Source of the DNA: Halomonas sp. SSL-5
GTDB taxonomy: Bacteria; Pseudomonadota; Gammaproteobacteria; Pseudomonadales; Halomonadaceae
DNA: 64,000 bases
Direction: 5' to 3'
NCBI RefSeq assembly: GCF_030708455.1
Contig: NZ_JAUYWF010000002.1
Location: forward strand, 248,001 to 312,000
Notes under the pieces: model-generated
Seen by the model: the letters and a program-made list of their open reading frames with translations, nothing else
What the model was told of the DNA's origin: nothing
Database searches by the model: none
In this document: positions 9,078 through 17,472 of the stretch, piece after piece
Position numbering within the stretch: the first letter of the stretch is position 1
Layout of the letters: each line of letters starts with the position of its first letter
Position numbers and translations under genes: made by a program

Positions 9078-9845
9078 TTACCTCACAGGTACAAAAACCG
9101 GGGCACCGTCGACCCAGGCGGTGGCCAGGCGCTGGCCGTATAAGCGCTCCAGGACCTCGGGCACCAGCATCGCTTCCGCCGGGCCCCAGCACGCCTCGCC
9201 ATCCGGGTAGAGCAGCAGTAGGTGGTCGCACCAGCGCGCGGCCAGGTTGAGGTCATGCAGGCACATCAGTACAGCGCAGCCCTCGGCGGCCTGCTCGGCC
9301 AGCAGGGCCATCACCCCCGCCTGGTGATGCAGGTCGAGATGGTTGGTGGGCTCATCGGCCAGCCAGATGGCCGGTGCCTGGGTCAGCACGGTGGCGATGG
9401 CCAGGCGCTGGCGCTCGCCCCCGGAGAGGGTGCTGACCAGGCGCTCGGCGAGATGCGCCACATCGAGGCGCTCCAGCGCGGCCTCGGCCAGGCGCAGCTC
9501 CTCGGCGCCCTCCATCTGCCAGGGCGACAGATACGGGTGGCGGCCGATCAGCGCGGTCTCGCGTACCGTGGCGGGGAAGCCGTCGTGGCGCTCCTGGAAT
9601 ATCAGCCCCAGTTGGCGCGCTACCTGGCGCCGCTTGAGCGCGGCGAGCGGGCGGCCGTCGAGACGCACCTCGCCGCGACGCGGCGCGCGTAGCCCGGCCA
9701 GGGTATGCAGCAGGGTGGTCTTGCCGGCGCCGTTGGGACCCAACACGCCCCACATCTGGCCCGGCTCCACGCAGACGCCCAGGGCCCGCCCGGCGGGGCG
9801 TCCCGGCACATCGATCACCAGCTCCCGAGCCTCGAGTCGACGCAT
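9078..9845 (-). CDS. btuD: Cobalamin ABC transporter ATP-binding protein
   Basis: A 255-residue ABC ATPase of the iron-siderophore/B12 type. Walker A is GPNGAGKTT, the signature LSGGERQRLAIA, Walker B IWLADEPTNHLD and the switch His CLHDLNLAARWCD. The open frame reads much further upstream, but the ATG at 9845 is chosen because it overlaps the btuC stop by one base (TGATG) and gives the family length. It energises uptake of corrinoids through the BtuC channel. The position in a btuB-F-C-D order behind a cobalamin riboswitch supports the B12 assignment over iron. Confidence 0.92.
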   Translation of the reverse strand: MRRLEARELVIDVPGRPAGRALGVCVEPGQMWGVLGPNGAGKTTLLHTLAGLRAPRRGEVRLDGRPLAALKRRQVARQLGLIFQERHDGFPATVRETALIGRHPYLSPWQMEGAEELRLAEAALERLDVAHLAERLVSTLSGGERQRLAIATVLTQAPAIWLADEPTNHLDLHHQAGVMALLAEQAAEGCAVLMCLHDLNLAARWCDHLLLLYPDGEACWGPAEAMLVPEVLERLYGQRLATAWVDGAPVFVPVR

Positions 9846-10813
9846 CACTGACTCCGATAGAGCAGATAGAGGAAGGTGGGCACCCCGAGCAGCGCGGTGA
9901 TCACCCCCACCGGCAACTGCTCCGGGGCGATCATGATCCGCGCCAGGGTATCCGCCAGCAGCAGCAGGGTGCCGCCGGCCAGGGCACAGGCGGGCAGGAT
10001 CAGGCGCTGATCGTTGCCCAGCAGCAGGCGCAGCATGTGCGGCACCACCAGCCCCACGAAGCCGATACTGCCGGCGGTGGTCACCGCCATGGCGGTGAGG
10101 GCGCTGGCGGCCAGGTAGAGGCCCCACTCCAGGCGCCGCACCGAGACCCCCAGGGCAGCGGCCTGCATGGCCCCCCGGGCCAGCACGTTGAGGCTACGCC
10201 CCAGCGGCACCGCCAGTAGACAGACTATCGCTAGCAGCACCAGCGGCGGCCAGGGGGTGCCGGCGTAGGACAGATCGCCCATCAGCCAGTAGAGCATGCC
10301 GGGCAGGCGGTCGGCGGGGCTCACCGCCAGCATCAGGGTGATCACCGCTCCCCAGCCGGCGGCCACCACCACCCCGGTGAGCAGCAAGCGCGCCGGGGTC
10401 CAGCCGCCGCGCCCGTGGGCCAGGCCGAACACCAGCAGGGTCGAGACCAGCGCTCCGACGAAGGCCGAGCCCGAGACCAACACACTGCCTAGCCCCGCCA
10501 GCATGGCCAGCAGGGCCCCCACCGAGGCACCTCCGGAGAGCCCCAGCACATAGGGGTCGGCCAGGGGGTTGCGCAGCAGCACCTGCATCAGGGCGCCGGC
10601 CACGGCGAGCAGCCCGCCCACCGCGAAGGCGGCAAGCGAGCGCGGCAGGCGCAGCTCGAGGATCAGGGTGCGGGAGAGCGCCTCGCCCTGCCCTCCCAGG
10701 GCCGCCAGGATCTCGTCCGGCGACAGGGTCACGCTGCCCAGCGCCACCGACAGCACCAGGGCCGCCAGCGCGGCCAGGGCCAGGGCGCCGAGGGGGCGGA
10801 TCAACGCCGTCAC
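9845..10813 (-). CDS. btuC: Cobalamin ABC transporter permease
   Basis: A 322-residue FecCD/BtuC-family permease rich in hydrophobic helices, probably ten. Family features include LRLPRSLAAFAVGGLLAVAG, NPLADPYVLGLSGGASVGAL, and the late GSIGFVGLVVPHMLRLLLG, which contacts the ATPase. It starts at GTG (10813), overlapping the btuF stop by 4 bp. It forms the inner-membrane path for corrinoids delivered by BtuF. Confidence 0.92.
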   Translation of the reverse strand: MTALIRPLGALALAALAALVLSVALGSVTLSPDEILAALGGQGEALSRTLILELRLPRSLAAFAVGGLLAVAGALMQVLLRNPLADPYVLGLSGGASVGALLAMLAGLGSVLVSGSAFVGALVSTLLVFGLAHGRGGWTPARLLLTGVVVAAGWGAVITLMLAVSPADRLPGMLYWLMGDLSYAGTPWPPLVLLAIVCLLAVPLGRSLNVLARGAMQAAALGVSVRRLEWGLYLAASALTAMAVTTAGSIGFVGLVVPHMLRLLLGNDQRLILPACALAGGTLLLLADTLARIMIAPEQLPVGVITALLGVPTFLYLLYRSQ

Positions 10814-11718
10814 GAGCCCTGTGCTCCCCGCCGCTCGCGGGCCCGCTCCAGCTTCTCGCAGAACAGCCGGCTACCCTCCAGTAGCCGCGGCGTAGGCCGC
10901 TGGATCAGCGACGGCGGCACGAAGAAGAGGTTGTCCCGCGCCACCGCGGTGAGCTGCGGATACTGTGCCCAGTGGTCCAACCAGTCGCGGTTCTCCTCGC
11001 CCATGCCGCCGGCCAGGATCGCCTCGGGATCGGCGGCCAGCACCGCCTCCTCGCCGGGACGCGGCACCAGCCGCGGAAGCGCCCCGAAGACGTTGACGCC
11101 ACCGCACAGGCGCAGCACCTGGCCGATCAGGTGGTCGTCGTTGATCGTCATCAAGGGCTCGTCCCACACCTGATAGAAGACCCGTACCGGCGCGGCCTCG
11201 GCGTAGCGGTCGGCGAGTGCCGCCATGCCGTCGCGAAACTCACCGGCCACCCGCTCACCTTCCGCTTCGGTATCGGCGAGCGCCGCCAGGCGCTCGATGG
11301 CGCCGGACACGCCCTCGAAGGAGCGCGGCTCGATATAGAAGACCGGCAGCCCCAGGGCCTCGAGGCGCTCCAGCTGCTCGGGTGGGTTGCCGGTGACCCA
11401 GCCGATCACCAGGTCCGGCCGCAGGGTGACGAGCCGCTCCAGGTCGAGGCGGGTATGGCTGCCCACCGAGGCGACCTCGCGGGCCTCGGGCGGATAGTCG
11501 CTGTAGGCCACCACTGCGACGACCTTCTCGCCGGCGCCGGCGGCGTAGACCAGTTCGGTGGCCCCCGGCGAGAGCGCGGCGATGCGCTGCGCCGGGGCCG
11601 CCAGGCACACTTCCCTGTCGGTATCGTCGACGGCGCAGACCTCGGCGCTGGCCGGAGCTGCCACACTCAACAGCAGCGCCAGGCCGGTCAGGAGTAATCG
11701 AGAAATCCGTATCGTCAT
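10810..11718 (-). CDS. btuF: Cobalamin-binding periplasmic protein
   Basis: A 302-residue solute-binding protein of the BtuF/FepB clan. A signal peptide (RLLLTGLALLLSVAAPASA) is followed by RIAALSPGATELVYAAGAG, the typical first lobe. The rigid helix linker and GGVNVFGALPRLVPRPGEEAVLAADPEAIL (in part) are BtuF-like. The ATG at 11718 overlaps the btuB stop by one base; a GTG immediately upstream at 11721 is an alternative start. It hands corrinoids from BtuB to BtuCD. Confidence 0.92.
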   Translation of the reverse strand: MTIRISRLLLTGLALLLSVAAPASAEVCAVDDTDREVCLAAPAQRIAALSPGATELVYAAGAGEKVVAVVAYSDYPPEAREVASVGSHTRLDLERLVTLRPDLVIGWVTGNPPEQLERLEALGLPVFYIEPRSFEGVSGAIERLAALADTEAEGERVAGEFRDGMAALADRYAEAAPVRVFYQVWDEPLMTINDDHLIGQVLRLCGGVNVFGALPRLVPRPGEEAVLAADPEAILAGGMGEENRDWLDHWAQYPQLTAVARDNLFFVPPSLIQRPTPRLLEGSRLFCEKLERARERRGAQGS

Positions 11719-13610
11719 CACTGCCCGAAGTGCACGCTAAGGAAGGCGCTACGACCGGCGTTGATGTAGTCATCGCCGTCGAAGAACTTGGCTGTAGTGT
11801 ACTCCTTGTCCAGGGCGTTCTCGACGGTCAGACGAGCCGACCATAGCGGCGCAAACTGCCAGCCGGCACGCAGGTTGAGCAGGCCAAAGCCACCCAGGCG
11901 GTTCTGGTTGGCGGCATCGTCGTAGCGATGGTTCTGGGCAATCCAGGAGCCGCCCAGTGACCACTCGCCCAGCTCGCGGTCGACATCGAAACGTAGGCTC
12001 TGGCTGGCACGGCGTTGTAAACGATTACCGGTTTGACGATTCTCGGGGTCGGTATAGGTCAGCGCCGTTGCCAGGGTCCAATCATTGATCTCGGTCCCTA
12101 TGGAGAGCTCGGCACCACGGATACGCGCCTCATTGATATTAATCGGTCGACTATCGCCATTGATAGTCTCTGTAGTGATCATATCCTCGATGTCGGTTTG
12201 ATAGACGGATAAATCCCAGAACCAATCTTGGTACTGGCCTCGCACGCCCAACTCTAAAGCCTGAGAAGTTTCCGCCTTGAGATCAGGGTTTCCTTGATAG
12301 GACCCAAAGACACCATAATCTTCAAAAGGCCAGTAAAGATCATTAAAGGTCGGTGCTTTAAAGGCCGTGCCATAGCTGGTACGCAGGGTGTGATGGGCAT
12401 CCAGGTCATAGCCTAGTGCCAAGCTGCCTGTAACCTCTTCACCAAAAGCTTCGTTGTCGTCGTAGCGCAGACTGGCCTGCACCGCCAAGGGGGAAAAATC
12501 GAGCAGCGCCTGGCTGAAAATGGCCTTGTTATCGCGATCCTCTATGTCATAAGGACCACCAAACGGCTCACTCCCGGTGATACTACCGGCCACGCTGTCA
12601 TTCATGTACTCTGCGCCAATGACCAACTCATGCGCACCAGCGCTAAGCGTGTTTTCCCAACGGGCTGTGCGCGTCTGCGTATCGAAGATAGAATCTTCGG
12701 CAAGGTTGACACTTTCATCGCGTGCTTCGCTAAGCGTCAAGCGGCTACGCCAGTTTCCGGTAATAGGCAGCTCACCATAGATACCCGCCACCTGCTGCAC
12801 ATAGTCCGTCGTGGCCAGCGAGCCACTCTTGTCATACTCGGTGGTACCACGCGCCCTAAGTGCCAATACCCCCAGTTCCGCGCCGCTATCCAACGTATGC
12901 GACATTCGCGCCAGCGCTGAGGTGTTGTCGTAGCCCATATCGTCTCCGCCACGGCGAACCGGCTCGCCGTCGGTATCGAAGCGGCTGGCGGCGAAATGGT
13001 ATCGCGTGCCGCCCTCGGCACCGGAAAGGCTGGCGCTGTAGCGCTGGGTATCGAAGGAGCCGCCGCCGAAGGAGATACGCGGTGCGGGCTCACCGTCGCC
13101 TTCCGGCGTGAACAGCTGCACCACTCCGCCCATCGCATCGGCGCCATAGAGGCTGCCACGCGGGCCGCGTACGATCTCGGCCCGCTCGAACATGCGCGGA
13201 TCGAGGAACTGCCACGCCGGGCCACCAAGAGTCGCGGAGCGCAGGCGAATGCCATCGATCATCAGCAGGCTCTGGTTATTCGAAGTGCCGCGAATATAGA
13301 CGCTACTGCTCTTGCCAAAGCTGCCGCTGGAGGTGACGTCCACCCCGGGCTGACCGCGCAGCAAATCGGTGATGCTGGTGGGGTCCTGGCGGCGCAGGGT
13401 GGCCTCATCCAGCAGCGTTACCGAGGAGAGGCTCTCGTCGGCGGTGCGCGGCGCCAGCGCGGCGGTGACCACCAGGGGGTTGAGTCTCTGAGGGGTATCG
13501 TCGCCATCGACCGAGGCGTTCTGGGCCTGGGCGGCATGGGAGATGACGGCCAGCGGCAGGGTGGCCAGGGCGAAGGCGGCCAGGCCACGTGAGGGGTAAG
13601 CGATAGTCAT
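11718..13610 (-). CDS. btuB: TonB-dependent vitamin B12 receptor
   Basis: A 630-residue outer-membrane TonB-dependent receptor. The ATG at 13610 gives a signal peptide ending HAAQAQ. A TonB-box-like stretch (LNPLVVTA) is followed by the plug domain (LLRGQPGVDVTSS, IVRGPRGSLYGADAMGGVV) and a 22-strand barrel ending FLSVHFGQ with terminal-aromatic character. The frame is open much further upstream, but that part covers the leader region. It is the first gene after the riboswitch and heads btuB-btuF-btuC-btuD-cobO-bluB. A stretch around 12120-12750 is lower in GC than the rest, as is common in barrel loops. Confidence 0.93.
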   Translation of the reverse strand: MTIAYPSRGLAAFALATLPLAVISHAAQAQNASVDGDDTPQRLNPLVVTAALAPRTADESLSSVTLLDEATLRRQDPTSITDLLRGQPGVDVTSSGSFGKSSSVYIRGTSNNQSLLMIDGIRLRSATLGGPAWQFLDPRMFERAEIVRGPRGSLYGADAMGGVVQLFTPEGDGEPAPRISFGGGSFDTQRYSASLSGAEGGTRYHFAASRFDTDGEPVRRGGDDMGYDNTSALARMSHTLDSGAELGVLALRARGTTEYDKSGSLATTDYVQQVAGIYGELPITGNWRSRLTLSEARDESVNLAEDSIFDTQTRTARWENTLSAGAHELVIGAEYMNDSVAGSITGSEPFGGPYDIEDRDNKAIFSQALLDFSPLAVQASLRYDDNEAFGEEVTGSLALGYDLDAHHTLRTSYGTAFKAPTFNDLYWPFEDYGVFGSYQGNPDLKAETSQALELGVRGQYQDWFWDLSVYQTDIEDMITTETINGDSRPININEARIRGAELSIGTEINDWTLATALTYTDPENRQTGNRLQRRASQSLRFDVDRELGEWSLGGSWIAQNHRYDDAANQNRLGGFGLLNLRAGWQFAPLWSARLTVENALDKEYTTAKFFDGDDYINAGRSAFLSVHFGQ

Positions 13611-13744
13611 GGATGTCCCTTGCTTGTCGTACCAACCCGTACGATGCGGGTCTATTCTGGGCCGAGGCGAGGGAGGGACATCAGGCGAGAGTGCGGCCAG
13701 GCGAGTGGCAACTGCCCTGCCCGAGACCGCCCTCCGCGGTTCGG

Positions 13745-13960
13745 CATGCGCTCTCCGGCCGGTCTCCGGGCTGACGAGCGAAGGCCTCTCACTGGCCTTC
13801 AAGGCGACCGCCTTCCCGTGCCTTGGCACAGTGGCTGTTTGGCCGCTTCTATCTCGATCACCGTTGCGGGGGCAGCGTCGGAATGGCGGACTCTCGGCAA
13901 GAGCACCGCGCACCGACTTCCCGTTTCACCCCGGCGCTGTGATACGCCTGGGGCACCTGA
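13745..13960 (-). promoter_or_regulatory. Cobalamin (adenosylcobalamin) riboswitch upstream of btuB
   Basis: Read on the minus strand the order is right: GGTGCC near 13957, GGGGTGAAACGGGAAG, then CGCTGCCCCCGCAACGGTGA, then GCCACTGTGCC, GGCACGGGAAGG, and the B12 box GTCAGCCCGGAGACCGGCC at 13758-13776. These match the conserved core and the kissing-loop B12 box of the cobalamin riboswitch. It ends about 135 bp before the btuB start, leaving room for an expression platform. Binding of B12 should lower expression of btuBFCD-cobO-bluB. The rest of the 13611-14032 gap holds only this leader. Confidence 0.93.
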
Positions 13961-14032
13961 GAGTGCGCGTAAGCTAGCAAGGCGCGGCAGCGCGGTCAAC
14001 GCCGGAGGTTAGAAGGCACAATCAAAATTCTT

Positions 14033-14455
14033 TTATTTCAGCTGCTTGCAGAGGCCATGACGCATATACCAGGCCGTCCGGCTACGCTCGACCGCGGCCT
14101 GGGCCAGCCAGCCGTTATGGTCCCGCAGGCGCCGCGCCGCCGGGTCCATCGGCACGATGCCACGCCCCATCTCGTCGAGGATCAGCACCACTTCGCAGGG
14201 CGCCGCGACGAGGCCATCAAGCAGCCTCAACCAGGTCTCGCGCAGGGCATCGTCGTCCGGGATCTCGGCAAGGGCGGCCGAGAGCCAGGCGGCGATGCCG
14301 TCGACCACCAGCACTTCCCGCCCCGCGTGTCCGGCCAGGCACTCCTCGGCGCCCTCCCCCTTCACCAACCGGTGCCAACGAGCACGGGGGAAGCGCTCCG
14401 CCACTAGCCGGCGTCGACCCGAATAGGCACCACCGATGACGCTCTGCATTGCCAC
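14033..14455 (-). CDS. Short CobU-like protein with degenerate P-loop
   Basis: A 140-residue relative of the bifunctional adenosylcobinamide kinase/guanylyltransferase. The C-terminal half keeps the classical CobU signature (DEMGRGIVPMDPAARRLRD, then GWLAQAAVERS, then HGLCKQLK). The N-terminal nucleotide loop is altered: GGAYSGRRR where the family has GGxRSGKS, so Lys and Ser are gone. The RIxxHxxxR segment carrying the guanylylated His is also absent. It is shorter than normal CobU (about 180). It begins inside the end of the phosphatase gene (52 bp overlap), so it is probably co-translated. It may be an accessory subunit or a decaying paralogue. Confidence 0.7.
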   Translation of the reverse strand: MAMQSVIGGAYSGRRRLVAERFPRARWHRLVKGEGAEECLAGHAGREVLVVDGIAAWLSAALAEIPDDDALRETWLRLLDGLVAAPCEVVLILDEMGRGIVPMDPAARRLRDHNGWLAQAAVERSRTAWYMRHGLCKQLK

Positions 14456-15036
14456 TCTCCCTCCTGGTTGTCGAACTCGAAACGGCGACCCTGGGCCTGA
14501 CCCACCACACCTTCCCAGAAGTCGCTGCCTTCCAGGCGCCGCCGAAGCTCACGAATCACCCCGCCGTGGCTCACCGCCAGTACCCGGCGATGCCCCCGCT
14601 CGGCGGCCTGCAGGAGCACCTCCCCAAGCCAGGCCTCCAGGCGCGTCCAGAGCGCCTCGGCGGACTCGCCACCGGGGGGCGCCTGCTCACCGGCGCTGTC
14701 GATCCAGGCCCGATAGCGGGCGTCCTCCTTGAGCGCTTCCCAGGTGCGCCCCTCGTACTCACCGAAGTCCAGCTCCCTCAGCCGCGTATCGAAGAGCGCC
14801 GCCGCCTCCCACGCCGGCAACACATGCGTCAGGGTCTGGCGACAGCGGGTCAGGTCACTGCAGTGCACGGCGTCGAAGGCCTCGTCCGACAGGTGGTCGC
14901 GAAGCCGATCCATATCCGCCAGCGCATTGGGCAGCAGCAACGGGATATCGCGCTGGCCCTGGTAGCGTCGCTCGAGATTCCAGGCGGTCACGCCGTGGCG
15001 AACCACCACCAGCTCCAGGCGCTGAGCAGCACCCAT
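14404..15036 (-). CDS. cobC: Histidine phosphatase family protein, probable alpha-ribazole phosphatase
   Basis: A 210-residue phosphoglycerate-mutase-like phosphatase. The RHG motif is near the start (LVVVRHGVTAWN), followed by CSDLTRCRQT, the acid loop LRELDFGEYEGRTWE, and the second catalytic His in VLAVSHGGVIREL. In B12 synthesis CobC removes the 5'-phosphate from alpha-ribazole phosphate or adenosylcobalamin 5'-phosphate. The position between cobS and a cobU-like gene supports that role. The start at 15036 overlaps cobS by 49 bp. A general phosphatase role cannot be excluded from sequence alone. Confidence 0.82.
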   Translation of the reverse strand: MGAAQRLELVVVRHGVTAWNLERRYQGQRDIPLLLPNALADMDRLRDHLSDEAFDAVHCSDLTRCRQTLTHVLPAWEAAALFDTRLRELDFGEYEGRTWEALKEDARYRAWIDSAGEQAPPGGESAEALWTRLEAWLGEVLLQAAERGHRRVLAVSHGGVIRELRRRLEGSDFWEGVVGQAQGRRFEFDNQEGEWQCRASSVVPIRVDAG

Positions 15037-15743
15037 AGTTCTCCTCCCTCGATAGCGGCACCCACGATATCGCCGTTGATGCCGGTAAAGGCCCGCACCA
15101 TGGCCAGGCCATACAGAAACAGAAAGACGCAGAGGGCGCCGAGCAGCCAGGCGCCGCCGGGCACGAAGCCGAAGAAGGGCAGCAACGGCAGCAGCGCCAG
15201 CCCCAGATCCCGCCGCGCCAGGTGCTGGCGCCAGGTCCAGGCAAGCCCCTCGCGCCGTGCCAGGGGGGCCAGACGCAGCAGCAGCAGCGCCCCGAAGCGC
15301 GAAAGCGCCGGCAGCACCAGCCACAGCCAGGGGCTCGCCCCCGCCTCGAGCAGGGCCAAGATCAGCGCCCCCTTCCAAGCCAACAGGAAGACCAGGGCCA
15401 GGATCGCGAAACTGCCCACCTGGCTGTCCTTCATGATTGCCCAGCGCCGCTCCAGGGGGGCATTGCTGCCCAGGGCGTCGGCGATATCCATGACCCCGTC
15501 CAGGTGCAGTCCCCCGGAGAGCGCCACCCAGAGGCTGAGCAGCGCCAGCGCCAGCAACGGGCTGGGCAGCCCCTGCCCCAGCATGGCCAGCCCTGCCAGA
15601 AGCGCGCCAATCAGCAGGCCCACCAAGGGATAGCAGCGCAGCGCCCAGCGGCAGGTGGCGGCATTCCAGGGGCAGACGATGGGCAGCGGAATTCGGGTCA
15701 GGAACTGCAGCGCCAGCACCAGTCCGTAGAGGGCGTTTTTCAT
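14988..15743 (-). CDS. cobS: Adenosylcobinamide-GDP ribazoletransferase (cobalamin synthase)
   Basis: A 251-residue integral membrane enzyme joining adenosylcobinamide-GDP to alpha-ribazole(-phosphate). The N-terminus (LALQFLTRIPLP) and the acidic motif GGLHLDGVMDIADALG with DSQVGSFAI are diagnostic of CobS. About six to seven hydrophobic helices are visible. The ATG at 15743 overlaps the cobU stop by 4 bp; the frame is open 18 codons further but that adds a charged tail. It sits in the cobU-cobS-cobC order usual for nucleotide-loop assembly. Confidence 0.94.
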   Translation of the reverse strand: MKNALYGLVLALQFLTRIPLPIVCPWNAATCRWALRCYPLVGLLIGALLAGLAMLGQGLPSPLLALALLSLWVALSGGLHLDGVMDIADALGSNAPLERRWAIMKDSQVGSFAILALVFLLAWKGALILALLEAGASPWLWLVLPALSRFGALLLLRLAPLARREGLAWTWRQHLARRDLGLALLPLLPFFGFVPGGAWLLGALCVFLFLYGLAMVRAFTGINGDIVGAAIEGGELWVLLSAWSWWWFATA

Positions 15744-16312
15744 CGACGCGTCTCCACGTCTCGCTCCCCGGAGGGCTGCCTGTCGATGGCTTTCCATTCG
15801 AGAGCCATGCCCGCCACCACCTCGATCACCCGATCCGCTTCTCGGGCCAGCTGGCGGTGCAGCCGCTGGAGGAAGGCCAGGTAGCGCCAGGTCTCCGCGT
15901 CGGTTGGGGGAATATCTTCATTGAGGTCGTTGGAGACCACCACCAGGGCGATATCGCGTGCTCGGGCCACCTCAATCACCCGGGCCAACAGCGCCTCCCC
16001 CTCCGCCTCGCGGCCGCCACCGGCGTAGAGCCACTGGCTGGACCAGAGGGTCAGGCAATCCAGCAGGACGGTGTTGCCCACGCCCACTTCGGCCAGGGCG
16101 GAGTCCAGCGCCAGCGGCACCTCCAGGGTGTGCCAGCCGGCCCCGCGCTCCCGTCGGTGGCGGGCGATGCGCGCGGCCATCTCGGCGTCCGCGGCCCGCG
16201 CCGTGGCGAGATAGACGAGTTCTCCGCCGCCGGCGGCCTGCCACTGGCGGGCCAGGCCCTCGGCGTGGCGGCTCTTGCCGGAACGCGCCCCGCCGCTGAC
16301 AAAGGCGATCAT
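15740..16312 (-). CDS. cobU: Adenosylcobinamide kinase / guanylyltransferase
   Basis: A 190-residue protein with an intact P-loop (VSGGARSGKSRHAEGLA) and the RIARHRRERGAGWHTLE segment carrying the His guanylylated in CobU. LLDCLTLWSSQWL matches the family. The C-terminal half differs: VSNDLNEDIPPTDAETWRY replaces the usual NEVGxGIVP...RxxRD. It phosphorylates adenosylcobinamide and transfers GMP to it. ATGA overlaps link it to the cobD-type decarboxylase before it and cobS after it. The second, shorter CobU-like protein at 14033 keeps the part that is divergent here. Confidence 0.9.
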   Translation of the reverse strand: MIAFVSGGARSGKSRHAEGLARQWQAAGGGELVYLATARAADAEMAARIARHRRERGAGWHTLEVPLALDSALAEVGVGNTVLLDCLTLWSSQWLYAGGGREAEGEALLARVIEVARARDIALVVVSNDLNEDIPPTDAETWRYLAFLQRLHRQLAREADRVIEVVAGMALEWKAIDRQPSGERDVETRR

Positions 16313-17472
16313 GACGCGCCCTCATCGCCGCTGTCCGCCAACGCGCCGGCCAGGGCCGCCAGCAGGCGCTCGTTGTCCTCGGCATCGCGCAGCGCCAGGC
16401 GCAGCCAGCCGCCGTCGAGGCCCGCAAAGGATTCGGTGTGACGCGCCAGCACGCCGCGGCGCAACAATGTCGGCAACAGCGCCCGGGTCGCCTCGCGCCC
16501 TTGTTCACCCGATCCGGAATGGCGCACCAGGAAGAAGTTGGCCCGGCTCTGCACCACCTCAAGGCCCAGGGCCTCGAGCCCGGCCTGCAGCCTGGGCCGC
16601 TCGGCGGCGAGCCAGCCCTCGGTGCGCCGGGCGAAGTCGCAGTCGGCCAGCAGGGGCGCCACCAGGCTCGCGGCCAGGGCGTTGACGCTCCAGGCGGGTT
16701 GGCAGGCACGGGCCGCCGCCACCGCCTCGGGCGCGCCCAGCAGGTAGCCCAGCCGCAGCCCCGGCAGGGTGAAGTGCTTGGTCATCGAGCGCAGCAGCAC
16801 GAGGTGCGGATGGTCGGCGAGCAGCGGCGTCAGCGACTCCCGGGGGTCCCCGATGAAGTCCACGAAGGCCTCGTCCACCACCAGCCGACAGCCTCGCGCC
16901 GCGGTCAGGGCGAGCAGGCGCTCCACGTCGGCCTTAGGTACCAGGGTGGCGGTGGGGTTGTTGGGGCGGCAGAGCCACAGCAGCCGCGCCTCGCCAAGCC
17001 CCGCGGCAATGGCCTCGACGTCGAGGCGAAACTCCGGGGGTGCCAGGGGCAGCGTCACCACCGGCAGCTCGTGGGCCGCGCAGGCCCGTGCGTACTCGGC
17101 GAAGGTGGGCTCGATGATGGCCGTCGGCACCCCCGGCCATTCGCGGGCCTGCAGGGCGGCGGCCAGGAAGATCGCCTCGGCGCCGCCGTTAGTCAACAGC
17201 ACCTGGTCCATGGCCAGCCCCTCGTGGGCGGCGATGGCCGCATGAGCCTCGGCGTAGCCGGGGTCGGGGTAGCGCGCGAGCGTCTCGGGCTCGGCGAGCC
17301 GGGCCGTCAACCACCCGGGAAGCCAGGCCGGCGGCCCAAGTGGATTGAGGTTGGCGCTCACATCCAGCACCGGGGCCTCCTCGGCCAGGCCGAAGCGCGC
17401 CAACAGGGGGCCGGGCTGGCCGCCGTGCAGGGGCCAGCCAGGGGAGGTGGATCTCGAGTCTCGTGCCCTCAC
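16309..17472 (-). CDS. cobD: Threonine-phosphate decarboxylase
   Basis: A 387-residue fold-type I PLP enzyme that makes (R)-1-amino-2-propanol phosphate from threonine phosphate. An N-terminal HGGQPG and DVSANLNPLGPP are typical of CobD/CobC. PLP residues appear in LWLCRPNNPTATL, VVDEAFVDF and the lysine loop LRSMTKHFTLPGLRLGYL. The start is GTG at 17472, overlapping the cbiB stop by 4 bp. The length is slightly above the Salmonella enzyme. The product is used by the neighbouring CbiB. Confidence 0.92.
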   Translation of the reverse strand: MRARDSRSTSPGWPLHGGQPGPLLARFGLAEEAPVLDVSANLNPLGPPAWLPGWLTARLAEPETLARYPDPGYAEAHAAIAAHEGLAMDQVLLTNGGAEAIFLAAALQAREWPGVPTAIIEPTFAEYARACAAHELPVVTLPLAPPEFRLDVEAIAAGLGEARLLWLCRPNNPTATLVPKADVERLLALTAARGCRLVVDEAFVDFIGDPRESLTPLLADHPHLVLLRSMTKHFTLPGLRLGYLLGAPEAVAAARACQPAWSVNALAASLVAPLLADCDFARRTEGWLAAERPRLQAGLEALGLEVVQSRANFFLVRHSGSGEQGREATRALLPTLLRRGVLARHTESFAGLDGGWLRLALRDAEDNERLLAALAGALADSGDEGAS

